Positions 48,619 through 62,690 of a stretch of 64,000 nt of DNA are shown one piece after another. Source of the stretch: Blastomyces gilchristii SLH14081. Taxonomy: Eukaryota; Ascomycota; Eurotiomycetes; Onygenales; Ajellomycetaceae. Position 1 is the stretch's first letter. Each line of letters opens with the position of its first letter. Both the position numbers and the translations under genes were made by a program. The notes under the pieces were generated by a model, which ran no database searches, was not told the origin of the DNA, and was given only the letters and a program-made list of their open reading frames with translations. The DNA is taken from contig NW_003101666.1 in assembly GCF_000003855.2 (NCBI RefSeq), forward strand, positions 31,934-95,933. Reading direction: 5' to 3'.

Positions 48619-49861
48619 ACATTAGCCCCAGAAGATCATCGGCCCGTTGGGCCGTTGAGCCAAACCTTGGAAACCTGGCCATGGGGAAAGTACAGGAATC
48701 CAAATACACAAGCACATACTCCTGTTGGTATTTCGGAGGCATAGCCGCTGGAGGGACGTGCAGAGTCAGGTAGTTTTGACACTCTCCACTAAGTTCTGAC
48801 TTTGAGGTATGATACACGTTAATAACATTCCTGAATTGGAAAACTTATGAGCGGCGACGTTGTAGGCAACATCGTACGTAATCAAAGGGGTTGAGCGAAA
48901 GGGAACGATGGAGAGCTGAAGGTAAAGCACCAATTATTGACTGGATACTGGATATCAGGATTCGCTGGACAGTGAACATTGGTATCAGGCATGTTTTTTG
49001 AGAAATGAATCTGATTCCACAGTCGTTCTTGGTAGCGTTCGGTTTCCCCAGATACCCCAAAGATTGTTAACGTACTCTGTTCTCTCCGAATATTGAGAGA
49101 AAGGAGGCTCATCTCGTAGTCCTGGTGGAGATGAGGTGCAGAAAGGCTTTGGAGAGAAACCAGCGAGGCGAAAAGGCATCGCGCTTATTACGACAACCAA
49201 GGGTGGTCATTGTGATATCTATGCTTCTCAATTTTGTAGGTACAATGTAGAGACAGAGGCATTCTCCGTGCCTTGGGACACTGTTCCGCTATGGGTCACA
49301 ATAATACTATTTTCGGACAGAGCCAAAATCTCCTCACAAGGTTATTGAATACACAGAGGCAGGGACTTTACCTTCGATCAAACATCATCTAAAAGTCCTA
49401 TTATTGGATCATGACTACTACTATCTCTATGATCACTCAGTATTGCTACGATCATATCCTTTATACTAGGGGCAACTGCGAGTTTCTTATTTTGAGATTA
49501 TACGCAGTACTACGGAGTATTTTTTTTTTATTTTTTTTTTCGTCAAACTTATTTTTACTTGATGGTGAGTAGCTCCTCGGAGCGGATCTACTTTTATACG
49601 TTCGGGCAATGGGCAGGGGAAAAATCGCCTTCGGGACTGGTTTCTAAGCAAGGTCAAAGCCAAACCCCACTATTTCCAAGGTTGCGTGTCTCGTCCTGTC
49701 ATGGAGTCCGGCAGTATGGAGGTCAATAGCAGCTTCTCAGAATTTTGCCTTTATGTGTTTTATCTCACCCTGGAGTCAACAGCGGCAGAACTACTATCTA
49801 TTGAGAGGACATCGATTTCGCGATCGATTGACGCCAAGTCTACATATGTGCAGCAGCCATA
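48619..49861. other. Transition into gene-rich DNA, no confident gene
   Basis: Composition becomes GC-normal here. Minus-strand frames at 48611-48817 (68 codons) and 48882-49112 (76 codons, with WNQIHFSKNMPDTNVHC and NPDIQYPVNNWCFTF) have protein-like composition and could be exons or remains of one gene, but they are in different frames and I recognise no family. From 49400 on it is the presumed ccs1 upstream region, including a T run at 49520-49540 next to a TACGGAGTA motif. Confidence 0.35.
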
Positions 49862-50842
49862 ATGCAAGTGTTTAAGGTACTATGAGCTTTCTTTGGCTTG
49901 TCAAAATTGGGTATAATACTAATTGGGAAAGGATAGACCACATTTTCGGTGCCTCTAACTTGCGATGCCTGTATCGAGGAGGTATCCAAGCCCATCTACG
50001 CTCTTGACGGTAGGTGGGATATACAGTCAATGCTTTATCCTCCTAGTACCGCAATCAAAACATGTGACTCACGGCGAGAAATATCTAGGGGTCAAGAACG
50101 TGCAAGGTAGTTTGAAGGACCAGATCCTCCTCATTGAAGGAACGGTAGCGCCTTCTGCCATAGTTGCTGCAATCCAGAGTACTGGTAGAGATGCTATCCT
50201 TAGAGGGAGCGGATCCTCAAACAGTTAGTCTCACCTCCCGGGCACACCCCCGGCCCCTTGTATTTTTATTCTATACTATACGCGAAAGGACCCCCGCTTA
50301 CTGTTTTGTTAAATATTCTTTTTGCGAAAAAAGATGCGTCAGTATGTATCCTAGAGACACACTCCAGTACCGTACAGAATTCAATCCGTGGACTTGTGCG
50401 CATGGTCCAGGTTTCCCCGAAGTTGACACTTGTTGATCTTACGATAAACGGCCTCCCGCCTGGGAAATATTGGGCTACGGTACGTGATACGGGAGATATC
50501 TCCCAAGGACCGGCATCGACTGGCGGCATATGGGAGGCTCTGAAACAGAAGGTCCAAGGATCGGCCCTCCCGCGAGGAGTATTTGGCGAGGTAGAAGTGG
50601 GCAGCGATGGAAAGGGGAACGTCTTCCTTGACCGTCCAGTTGCCGTATGGGAGTTGATTGGGAGAAGTATGGTTGTGTCAAAATCCAAGGAGGGGCCGTT
50701 CCAGAAGGAAGATCCAAACACGCTGGTTGGGGTTATTGCTCGCAGCGCTGGCGTATGGGATAACGATAAGATGGTATGTTCTTGTTCCGGTCAGAACGTA
50801 TGGGAAGAACGAGTAGAGCAGGTTTCGAAGGGAATGTTGTGA
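49862..50842 (+). CDS. ccs1: Copper chaperone for superoxide dismutase Ccs1
   Basis: Ccs1 delivers copper to Cu/Zn superoxide dismutase and helps form its disulfide, in the cytosol and mitochondrial intermembrane space. I model four exons: 49862-49876, 49937-50009, 50089-50223 and 50334-50842, giving 243 residues, close to the fungal norm. The first 70 or so residues are an HMA-type domain with the copper site PLTCDAC (Cys14, Cys17). The middle is the SOD-like domain (LTLVDLTINGLPPGKY, GDISQGPASTGGIW, VAVWELIGRSMVV). The end carries the CxC motif CSCSGQNVWE (Cys223, Cys225) needed for copper transfer. Intron 1 has an actaat branch-like site. The exon 3/4 junction is the least certain; gtcag at 50338-50342 is an alternative acceptor. 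Confidence 0.9.
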
Positions 50843-52764
50843 AGAATCGCTGTGGATATTCCCGTGTTTAAGTTGACTGAAGGTCATTTTGATGGCTGTC
50901 TGTCTTCTTGGCCCCTTGGAGGGTATTCCCAGACGATGCAGTCGTTTGAGCCCTGGGGTTGAGGGGCCATACTAATGGCGAGGGAAGGTTAAGAACAGGC
51001 TAAACTTGCGATTTCAAGTTGGCTGAAAATGCTTTTTTTTAAGATGTGATACCAGATTTAAATAGCAAACAATTATAAGGAGAAAATGATATGATACTTG
51101 CGAAAATAGTGGCTGGCAAGGTATTCCAGGACTGGGCTTCATGAGTCTACGTCTGGTAGAGGCCGAACCCCTGACACTCACATCAAACCCAGACTTGCCG
51201 GAAACTCAGCCATGGACATGTGTTTATATGCGACAAAAGCTGCAAATCAAATCAGATTGAGCAATACAGAAACATGTTAACTATTCTCACATCAGATCAT
51301 GGTATCGATCAGAGTAGAACAATAATAATCAACACATACCGACTTTTCGTCTGATAGTCAAAAGACCTCCATCCGTCCATTTCGCGTTGGCCTGTAGAGA
51401 TCGGCGGTTAAGCGCCCCTAAATGTTCCTAGTCCCCGCCAACCCCGTCGCAGGCTGCGCGCCACACGCGAACAACCAACCACCGCCGGCAGCAGATGCTA
51501 TGCCATGCCATGTTTCCTCGCTCTTTGGCGAGCGTCCAAGAGCCAGGGGCTGTTGTTGACCTTGCTGCATTCTGGACCAGCCAAATGACAGCCGCAACGG
51601 GTTTATTATCTGCCTTCAGCTGGAACATCGGCTTCGAGCCGAGGCCGGCCTTCAATGCAAGGAGGAGGGCCAGACGTGATCTCCACCCAGTTCCTTGCTT
51701 CAACAAGTCACATCTCACAAACCGTGTTTCGGGTCCATGGCGGATCCTGGCTTTGGTGCAGCATCTTGGCCTTTTGTGACACATTACCCCTCTGGCTTCC
51801 TGCGACAATGAGCATGTTTAGGCGGCTTGCCCCGCCGCCCCTTGCTCAGGTCAAGGGGACAGCCCCGTCGCCTGCAAAGAGGTCGCTGTCATTCTAGCCG
51901 ATGTCTGGCCTTTTTCTACTCTCTCGACCTGACGGGGCGGCAATTTGACTCCTCCCATTTGACTAATTGTTGTATGTTTTTTCTGTTTATTTTTATCGAG
52001 CAAGAAAACCCAGAACGGAAAGGGAATATCGACTACAGGCTGGCCCTCCTACGGATACAACTCACACGGCTTACCGTTTATTGAATCGTTACTCCTATTT
52101 TCTGCATTCGAGGCTCTCGCCTACCGGTGAATTCGGTTGTCTAGGGTTATGCTAGGGCGCAGATATCCAGATATCCTTCAGGAAATCCTTTAAATTGTCG
52201 ACTTCTCATTATTGATTTGCAACCAGACATATCTAGCTAACGTGCAGGAGAAATAATGGCTGTCTACGCTGCGTAAGTCTGCAAGCTGCATCTTGGCCAG
52301 CCGTCCGGAATAGGATATTTAGCAAAGCCAACTCGAGGGCCCCTGTCATACCTTACCCGAATACTCCCCAAGGGAATTGCTCGGCGGCTACGTGGTTAAT
52401 TTGGCAGGCTGGGACCCCAAAAAGAGAGGATCAACTGCAAGCCATTCCGCTAATCACAGCCATCACGCGCCCAGAGCACTTCCCTTAGGCGAATTGGCGA
52501 GGAGAGTGTGGCCGGTTTAGCCACCTCGAGATAGATAATACGTCTGTCTCTCTCCATCTTTCGTTTCTCCCTCTAAAACAAATCTTAAGCACAAACTCGA
52601 CATACATCTAGCATCGAGAAAAACCCGCCTTTTACGAGTTGTATATTATTCTATCAAACTGAAGAACTCTCGCTAGCGTTTAACTCAAACCATCTGATAA
52701 TCAGCGCTTGGGACTGAACAACCGGCCTTGCGTCTGTGTTGCGGGGAACGCCGCAAGTTGCGCA
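50843..52764. promoter_or_regulatory. Long ccs1-noxR intergenic region with noxR leader
   Basis: These 1.9 kb hold no gene I can support. Open frames on both strands around 51428-51897 have no recognisable content. The stretch just before noxR has a pyrimidine-rich block (about 52540-52575, tctgtctctctccatctttcg), common in fungal promoters and leaders. A long leader before a signalling gene could include upstream ORFs or an intron, but no consensus decides this. Confidence 0.5.
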
Positions 52765-53028
52765 ATGTCTTTAAAACAGGTACGGAAACCGCAAGGAAGA
52801 CACATTTTAGAGTATTTGGTTTTGATATCCTTCAGATGACTGACTTTACTCTTTTTTATATAGGAGATCGAAACCTGGGTTCAAGCTCTTGCGAACTACG
52901 ATAATAATGAGTTCGAAGAAGCGCTAAAAGTCTTTAATAATATCGCCGATACATCGAAAATCCTCTTCAACTGTGGTGTCATCTATGCAACTCTGGGAGA
53001 GCATTTTAGAGCGGTATGTTAAAAACGG

Positions 53029-53069
<41 letters not shown>

Positions 53070-54790
53070 GGATGAAGGCTTTATAATATAACAAAGGTAT
53101 TAATTCTTTGTTTGCTTCTAGGTGGAATGCTATCAACGGGCCGTTGCACTTGATCAGTATTTTGCTGTTGCATATTTCCAACAAGGCGTCTCCAACTTCC
53201 TCGTGGGCGATTTTGAAGAAGCTCTCGCAAATTTCAACGATACACTACTCTACCTGAGAGGAAATACGTCGATTGACTATGAGCAGCTGGGGTTGAAATT
53301 TCAATTGTACTCGTGTGAAGTTCTATTTAATCGCGGCCTATGTTACATATATCTCCAGCAAACAGAGCCTGGCATGCAGGACCTTCAATATGCTTCAAAA
53401 GAAAAGGTTAAGCCGGATCACGAAGTCATCGATGAAGCTATCAAGGAAAACGCAGATGTAGGTCACTCAAGCTCACGAACTTTGTGCGTTCCCTTGGATG
53501 CTTTTGACTAACATGACCTACCCAGGGTTATACTGTATTCTCTATTCCCGTTGGGATTGTATACCGACCAAGTGAAGCGAAAGTTAAGAATCTAAAAACC
53601 AAGGAATATCTCGGGAAAGCCAGACTAGTTGCTGCTTCTGACCGTGCAAATGCCTTCACTGGCTTCCAAGGGTCCGAAATCAAAAGAAATGCGGTCGACA
53701 CAGCAAAAGACGACCGGCCGCCGGAATCAATCTCATTTGCAGCTTCAAATCTAGTTCAGAAGGGCTTGACCAGTCGTGGAGGCAGACAGCAATCAGAACC
53801 ACCTATCAGCCGAAATTTGTTCCCACCGACCCCGCCGCCCGAATCAGAGAAACCACCCTCTGTTGCAGGCAGTGGCTCTCCTAGCAATTCATCTGGTTTA
53901 TCAGGACGCGGCCCTCGGCCACCGATGCTGGATTTGGGTCGATCAGCCATACCCACGAACGACTCCGGGGCAATGGGAACACAGAAACCGATGGAGAGGC
54001 CGCGGATAGGAACCGTCCGAACAGCATCAGAACCTCGCGGCCCGCCCTCCAGACAGCATTCTAACGCGCGGAGTCGTGACCAAAATGGTCGACCTCTGTA
54101 CCGAGAAACCACCAGACGAATGCAACGGGACTCTAATTTTTCACCTGTCGATGAAGACGTGTACGCCGATGAGGTCTACGACATGTACGCTCAACCTCAC
54201 AATGGCCGATTGGGTGGAAACACCAGGGGGGCAAGTGTCAGGCGGCAACGACAACCAGCACAGCATCAACCCCGTTACCTAGAAGATGGCGATTACGTTA
54301 GCGACACATACGAAGATGATTCAGCGGATGACGGCGAGTTTGAGATGATGGGCGCTCCTCCTCCACGTACACACCGGCGGCAACCCTCACGGCGGACAGA
54401 TGTGCGCAAAATCCGAGCCAAGGTGCATGCCAGTAGCGACGTGCGATTTATCATGATTGGGTCGTCGGTTGGCTATAATGAATTCGAAGCTAAAATTCGG
54501 GATAAATTTGGGTTTAAGAAGCGGGTGCGGTTGCAGATGCAGGATGATGGAGATATGGTTACGATGGGTGACCAGGATGATCTTGATATGCTGCTTTCGA
54601 CGTCCAGGCAGGAGGCGAGGAGGGAGGGGCTTGATATGGGGAAGATTGAGGTATGTTCCTTGCTTTCTTTCTTTCTTTTTTCTTTTATCCCCGAACTTTA
54701 GACGAGCTTCTTTCTTCTCGTGACTTATTTATCCCCGTGTCTGAGACTGACTTTATTTTTCTACTGCAGATTTGGGCGCAAGAAGTATGA
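52765..54790 (+). CDS. noxR: NADPH oxidase regulator NoxR (p67phox-like)
   Basis: NoxR is the fungal p67phox equivalent. It binds Rac GTPase and activates NoxA/NoxB to make superoxide for hyphal growth and differentiation. Five exons are modelled (52765-52779, 52864-53013, 53122-53457, 53526-54650, 54770-54790), all with phase-0 introns, giving 548 residues. Residues 1 to about 165 are TPR repeats (ALANYDNNEFEEALKVFNNI, NCGVIYATLGEHFRAVECY, QGVSNFLVGDFEEALANF). A long Pro/Ser/Arg-rich linker follows, with PTPPPESEKPPS. The last 90 or so residues are a PB1 domain, with RKIRAKVH at its start and the acidic QDDGDMVTMGDQDDLDML motif. The final exon adds only IWAQEV. Intron 2 has a poly-A run of about 43 bases (53025-53067), so its length may vary or be misassembled. 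Confidence 0.95.
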
Positions 54791-55906
54791 AAAATGCTTT
54801 ATGTATAGATATATCTGCTCTGTCCTTCTGTCTCCATCTTCCCCTACAATTCAACCCATTTTACGAGACGATGACTTTCATATTCCGTGCTTATAATCTA
54901 CACATGAATCTACGAGCTCCGTACTGCATATTATTTGTCCATCTCACCTTTCCATAATATACCACCGTTTGTCTATTGATATCTAGCCCGTTCTATGTTT
55001 CTCCCCCGTCTCCCCTCCCGTAAATTTTTGGTACTGTATTGATATCCTGGTTACTTTCGCGTTTTCGTTTTTGTTTAGGTTCCTTGTCTGTATTCTAGCA
55101 TGCAGGCAGTACTTCATGAGAGGAAAAAGAGTGAATCGCACTAAGTTAGCTATGCAGCTATGTGACAATGCAGAATTAATTCGTTCTTTTTCTCTTCTTC
55201 CTCCATTTAGGATCTTGTTTATTTTTCCTTGCGAACTCATCCTACCTAGACTTTTTTGGATATACATATAATTGAATAATTTCTGACATTTTATTTTCTT
55301 CTCCCAGTTTTCTATTTCCTTCTATTTTTTTTCTTTTTCCTTCTTTTTCTTCTTGTTTTTCCCTATCTTTCTATACTCTTTTACCCTCGTTCCCCTGTTA
55401 ACTCTTCTTGGCAATTCTGCACAGCTTGAGGCAAGTAGTGCCTGATTAATGACAGCCTCGGGTGGGCAGCTTTCATGTAGGCAGGTTGTCAGAGGTATTT
55501 CCTGGGATATTTCCGGGGATATTTCCGTGGTAATATGGGCACTAGCTCAGCTCATTAATCTATCTTTATTATACGATATAAATACATACCCCTTCATATT
55601 TACAAAATTCTTCGGTGTTCTTTTTTTGGATATAACAATGGTATCTATCCCCATTTCAACAGTTAGTTAACCCGAACTGTGGCTGCCGGCATGACTAAGC
55701 ATCGTCTCCGCAAGGCCACAGTAGCCACAAACGCAGCAAACACACTCAGAGCTTCATTTCAACATCCGCCAGCACAGCAACACAACATCAATTGGGCATC
55801 CATTATAGGCATCTTTTGTGAAATACACATACGCATACACGCATATATCCCCTCCTTCTCAGATATCTCAATACCGGGCATAACCAATGCAACGGTAACG
55901 ACCGTA
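54791..55906. promoter_or_regulatory. noxR 3' region and upstream region of the SNARE gene
   Basis: This 1.1-kb intergenic stretch contains T/C-rich tracts (55180-55390) and a short tandem cgggatatttcc-type repeat near 55500-55530. I see no RNA gene or coding exon. Open frames such as 55679-55906 run into the SNARE gene's first exon, but their upstream part has no SNARE similarity. Confidence 0.5.
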
Positions 55907-57363
55907 ATGACGGACATCACCCCTCTCGTCAGCGAGCTCCTCAAGGCCCATGGCACCAGGGTGACTCAACCCAGATCCAAATCCGGGGAAGAGCAGCGGC
56001 CGTCAACAGAGACTGTAGATGAGTTTTTGAAGGAGGCGTATAGAATAGTATGTAAAACGAAGTTCAACGACGTTGGAATGAGAGGGAGAAATGCTCTATA
56101 TTTTTCTATACTTAGGACTTATCCAAAATAAAACATGCCCCAATTTTGAGCTGTCTGGAACTAACACACCAAACAACACATTGACAGAACGCCCATATAA
56201 CCTCCCTCCTCACCTACTTAAAGTCCATCCGGCAATCATATCTTTCCACCTCCCCGCGGACGCATTTCTCCCAAAATACCCACCCCCATCGCCGCCATTC
56301 AACCACCACCTCCCTCCAACAACCACCAGACCAGAAACAGCAAACCCTAACCGACACGGACCGCGACACAATCGACTCGTCCACCGCCCTCGTCCTCCGC
56401 GACCTCTCCAGCTCAATCAGCAACCTCGCCTCCGCCGAAACCCTCCGCCAAGAAACGCAATCGACTCTCCTGCGCAAGAAATTCGGGCTCGATTATAAGA
56501 ACAGCGCGCTGTGGAAATGGGCTGCCGGGGGAAGTCAGGTGGAGAAGAGTGCGGGGACGGGTTCGGCAGAGCAGGCACGGCTAGAGGAGACGGAGCGGAC
56601 GCTGAAGACGGTTCGGGAGAATGTGTTGTGGTGGTTGCGGAGGCGGTTGGAGGGGGTTGCAGAGGTGCAGAGGGGGATGGTGGAGAAGCGGATTGAGCGG
56701 GTTCGGGAGAAGGAGAAGAGTATTTTGTATAAGATGAGTGGTGTTGCTGGGGTTGGGGCTGGTGTAGGTGGAGTAGGTGCAGGGAGTGAGGGAGGGTCGT
56801 TCCCGATGAGGGACCGCGTTGCCGGTGCAGCTGATGTCCCGCCAGATATGATTGATGAGAAAGAGAAGGCTGAGATTGAATCGAAGCTGTCGCCGGAGCA
56901 GCTGCAGTTATTTGCGCAGGAGAATGAGGGACTGTTGAAGCATTATGAGGATACGTTGGGCAAAGTGAAGTATGCGACTCTGCACTTTTCCCCCGGTTTT
57001 TATTTACTCTTTATTGTCCCCTATCCCCAGTCCTTCAACAAAGAAAAACGACGAAACATCAGGAAACCTATGTCGAGAGACCACGCGCTAATCAATTTTT
57101 TTTTTTTTTTACAAAAAAATAGGAACGCCGAGAAATCGCTCCTAGAGATATCCTCCCTGCAGCAGACGCTGGTCATGCATCTATCCACGCAGGAAGATTT
57201 CATCAACCAGCTTGTCTCGGACGCCGCCAGCACAGAGGCCAATGTAGGGCAAGCCAATAAGGATCTCAAGCGGGCCACTGAGCGGCGGAGCACGGCGCAG
57301 GCAGTCTTTTGGGGGACTGTTGGGCTGTGTACGTGGTTGATTATTTGGGATGCTATATTTTGA
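55907..57363 (+). CDS. ufe1: ER t-SNARE, Ufe1/syntaxin-18 family
   Basis: Proteins of this family sit on the ER and accept retrograde vesicles from the Golgi. Three exons (55907-56047, 56188-56969, 57123-57363) give 387 residues. The start MTDITPLVSELLKAHG and the EFLKEAYRI segment match the syntaxin-18 N-terminal domain, which is why I prefer this Met over upstream in-frame ones. The frame crosses exon 1/2 as EAYRI-NAHITSLLTYLKSIRQ. Residues 309-362 are a Q-type SNARE helix (LLEISSLQQTLVMHLSTQED, with Gln as the probable zero-layer residue). Residues 369-385 are a single C-terminal membrane anchor. Middle segments are glycine-rich (GVAGVGAGVGGVGAGSEGG). The SNARE partners are not encoded nearby. 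Confidence 0.85.
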
Positions 57364-58437
57364 TTCGGATATATATATATATAGCCATGGATGTGATTTA
57401 TTCTGGCGGGATTCTTTGTAGACAGGTGGTACATGTAGGAGGAGGTTAGTGGTAATTGATAAAGGCAGACTGTACTGTTTTTTGCAGGTATTTCATGCTT
57501 GTTAAGATCTCACTGAACATGGCGGTGTACGAATGTACAGAGTACATGTACCTTGTACGTACATTTGCCTACTTTATCCATAACATACATTTCGCTATCA
57601 CAGACAGCTCCTAGGCGTTTGTACCGATGGCAATAAACGTCAAAAACTAATCGTAAATAATCGACATCCATCCTTGCTGGGCTTGACTATTATAAGTTAT
57701 CTCCCACTCACCCCACGAGTCAATGAGACGACATACATACATGTCTGTCTAAACTCCTAAAGAAATACAACATAGAGATTATAGTTATTGGCATGATGGC
57801 CCATCCCCGCCAAGCCATCCTCATATCAGTCTTTTGCCCCCGTCCTACCAGTTAAACTAGTTAAACCCGTTAGTTAAACCGGGGGACCTTTTTGGTGCCT
57901 GGTAGACTTGGCAATCACAAACGGGTCGGGCCTGGCCTAATTTTTGACTCTTGTCTCTCTCTCTTTTACTTTCTCTCCACAGTTCGCCCTTTTTCTTGTT
58001 TTCCTGAAACGGCTCTTGGGCGGTTTCGGGTTTCCGATTTCTGTTCCTCTCCTCCCTAACCCCTAACCGCCGTACATCGGCGCAAGATGGAGGTGCTTTG
58101 AACTCCCCCCCCCAACGACGCCTCCCTTCGTTTCTTTTATATATATATAAAGTAATTTATATGTATATAATCTTTTCCTACGGATATACCATTCGTTACA
58201 TCTAGACCCAGGTTGTCTTGGTGTTCTGCTGCCCAAGAAGCCCTAGCCCTATTATATTCGTATTCCTCATATTCGTATTACGTCTATGGGCTCTTTTTCA
58301 CGCCCGCAAATCCCCACTTCTTATATTTATATTTATATTTATATTTATATTTATTTTGAATCTACTCCTCTGAATATACGAGAAAGGGCAGCTAGGTAAC
58401 CCCTGGTCACCCGTTTCCCCCCTGCTGCGCGGTAGCC
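57364..58437. promoter_or_regulatory. Upstream region of the acyltransferase gene
   Basis: No gene is seen. The region holds a cluster of TGTAC/GTACA palindromes (57520-57560), three gttaaac copies (57852-57886), and a tttata-type hexanucleotide repeat (about 58321-58356). The last two would be useful length-polymorphic markers. Pyrimidine-rich stretches precede the start codon. Confidence 0.5.
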
Positions 58438-60077
58438 ATGGCTCCTCCCCCGAAAAAACGCGATGATAACTGGATTGATGTACGTCGTTGCACGGGCGCT
58501 TTTTCGTTACAATATATATTTATATATATTATTCCCCCATATATAAACCCTCCCACCCCCTTGCTATGAAACTAACACAACCCCCGGCAGGGCCTACGCG
58601 GAATCGCCTCCTTTATCGTCGTAACCGGCCACCTCCTCACCGCATTCGCACCAATCCTGCACTCCCCCTCCTCCTCGAAGGAAGGCTGGCCTTTACTCTT
58701 CCAGCTCCCCATCCTCCGCCTCTGCGTCGGCGGCCGCGCCGCAGTCTGCATCTTCTTCATCGTCACCGGTTTTGTCAACTCACTCAACCCGGTCAAGAAT
58801 GTGCAGGCCGGCAACACCGAGCTGGCCCTCACGAACCTGGCCAAGGCCACCTTCACCCGCTCTGGCAGGCTATTTTTCCCGACCAATATCGGGGCGACGG
58901 TGGCCTGGGCCGTGTGTCAGCTGGGCGGGTTTAATATTGCGCGCAGGGCTGATGCGGGCTGGGTGCGTATGGTGAGCAAGGTGCCTGGGCCGACGTTTTG
59001 GGCGGCGGTTAAGGCCCTGTTGAGGAATTGGACATTATTTTGGAACGATGGCTCCGGCACGTATGACCCGGTGCATTGGACGATTGTTTTCTTCCTGAGT
59101 GGGTCGATGCGGATTTATTTGACGCTGCTGGCAACGTCGTCTATTAGTTCGCGGTGGAGAGTTGCTATTGTTGTTGGGTTGTATATCTTCTCATGGTGCA
59201 CGAGTGACTGTAAGTTCAGGTATCTATATATATATACATGCATGTGACATATATAAAGCTAACACCCCCAGACATCGTCGGCATAAACATAAACTCCGGC
59301 CTCCTCCTCGCCCACCTGCAAGTCACCTACGGCTCCCGCGCAACATCCACCCTCCCAAAAGCCCTCCCAGCCCTCCTCATCCTCACCGGCCTCCTCATCA
59401 CCTCCTTCCCCCAGGACAACCACGACTGGACCAGCTGGTCCCTCGCCATGCGCCGCATCATGCTCAGCATCACCCCAGCCTCCGCCGACCGCTTCATCGG
59501 CCGCTACTGGGTCAACCTCGGCTGCACGGTGCTGATGACGGGCGTCTTCTTCTCGCGCAACGCGCGCCGCATCCTGACGCTGCCGCTGTTCAATTTCCTG
59601 GGCCGCTGCTCGTTCCCCGTCTACCTGCTGCACAACACGCTGCTGCGATCGCTGCTGGTGTGGATGGTGTACGGGGCGGAGGCGTGGGATAAGGAGGCGT
59701 GGGGCCGGGTGAAGGAGGATGGGACGCCGGCGGAGTTGCGGCGGGGCGGGTGGGGCACGTTCGCGGTGGCGGTGCCGGTTTTTTATGTGGTGTTGTATGC
59801 TACGGCGTATTTTTGGATGGAGAGGGTTGATCCGCTGTGTGCGCGGGTTGTGTTTTGGATGCGGGAGAGGATGTTTGCGGGGGAGGTGGAGTTGGGGAGG
59901 GCGGGTGGTGGTGGTCTTCATAATGGTAATGGTATTGGTAACGGCGGTGCGAATGGTGTTCTGAATAGCAGTGCCAAGGGGACCTTGACGAGGGAGAGGG
60001 AGAAGGAGAAAGAGCAGGAGTTGTTGGTGGCGGGGTTGGTTTCTAATGCTGGTGCGAGCGGGAGCGGCTCTTCATGA
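58438..60077 (+). CDS. Acyltransferase-3 family membrane protein
   Basis: Acyltransferase-3 proteins are multi-pass membrane enzymes that usually move acetyl or other acyl groups onto extracytoplasmic carbohydrates or small molecules; the substrate here is unknown. Three exons (58438-58479, 58591-59209, 59272-60077) give 488 residues. Exon 2 opens with the family signature GLRGIASFIVVTGHLLTAF, with the conserved His, followed by RLCVGGRAAVCIFFIVTGFV. Several hydrophobic helices follow, including VHWTIVFFLSGSMRIYLTLL, and a late RCSFPVYLLHNTLLR motif. The end is a Gly/Asn- and Lys/Glu-rich low-complexity tail (from about residue 430), probably cytosolic. The gene lies tail-to-tail with aspartate aminotransferase. 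Confidence 0.88.
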
Positions 60078-61142
60078 GGGAGTGTTTTAAGGGGTAAGGG
60101 GGGGAGGGGGGGGGGTCCATTTATCTATTTATCAGATCGATCCGTGCCATACGAACATATATCTATATATATATATATATATACCTGCGACGGCACATAC
60201 CCGGCGTTATGTTGCATTTTTATTATTATTATTTTTTTTTGTCCGGGTTTAACTAATAATGTGCTTCCCTCCTTTTTGTTTACTATTTAATTGTGACCTT
60301 TTTTCTGTGGAAGGTGTAAAGCTTGTGCGATTGAAAGGTTGCTAGCTTGTGGAAAGTTATACGGTGGAAGGATTAGTAAGCCAGATCACATGACCTGACA
60401 TTTTCCTTTTTGGATTGGGGATTCTGCATATATTTTTTTCGTTTTCGGTTTTCGCTATATATACCACCAAGCATACTTACTACTCTACTACTCCTACTCC
60501 CACTATACTACAACTACGAAACAATAGCATAGACAGACATATTATCCCATCTATTCCACTACCGCCTCCCCGCCCCTCTTTTTGTTTTTTTTTTTTTTTT
60601 TCTTCTTATTGTCTAGTTATCCCTTCCCTATTATCCCTTTCCGATATAATCGTCTTTGCCACAGCGATAGCCCCCATATACCACTCCGCATTTACTTCAT
60701 ACCCGTGGGCTAGACCCACCCACCCCCCCACCGATGAGATTGAGTACGGAGTAGTCCGTACTGAAAGAAGAAGCACAAGAAAATAAAAATAAAAAAACAA
60801 AGAAAATAAATTCAAGAACAATGTTTCTTTCCAATTGGTTTTCACCTCCACCTACCTCCGCTTAACTATGATAAGTAGACCAGAGGAGAGAAGAGAGGAG
60901 AAGAGAGCAACTAGTTATATAAAACAAACAATAAAAATAAAATAAAAATAAAAAAATAGATAAATAGATAAATAAAAAAGCATGGTGTCAAATCTGTCTG
61001 TCTTTTTTAACCAAACCAACTCAAACTGAGAGAACCCATCCATCCCTCATATATTTTACCTTCCCACCTTTTTTTTTTTCTTCCCCTTTCTCCCTTTTCT
61101 CAACGAACCCCTACCTACCTCCTATTTTCTGTCTTCTCCAAC
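60078..61142. terminator. Convergent 3' regions of the acyltransferase and aminotransferase genes
   Basis: The two genes converge here, so both transcription ends should lie in this 1-kb interval. It holds (at)n near 60163-60182, a T run near 60583-60600, A/T-rich runs near 60785-60980 that could serve as polyadenylation signals, and a TACGGAGTA motif with an inverted partner at 60743-60762. I see no gene. An open frame at 60415-60786 is Ser/Pro/Tyr-rich without family features. Confidence 0.5.

Positions 61143-62690
<1,548 letters not shown>

Noticed and set aside
51428..51897. Overlapping open frames on both strands between ccs1 and noxR
   Set aside because: There is no recognisable family, no supporting splice pattern, and frames on both strands are equally open.
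59259..59921. A 220-codon minus-strand frame rich in His, Arg and Glu
   Set aside because: It is antisense to the acyltransferase exon 3; the composition reflects GC-biased third positions of the real gene.
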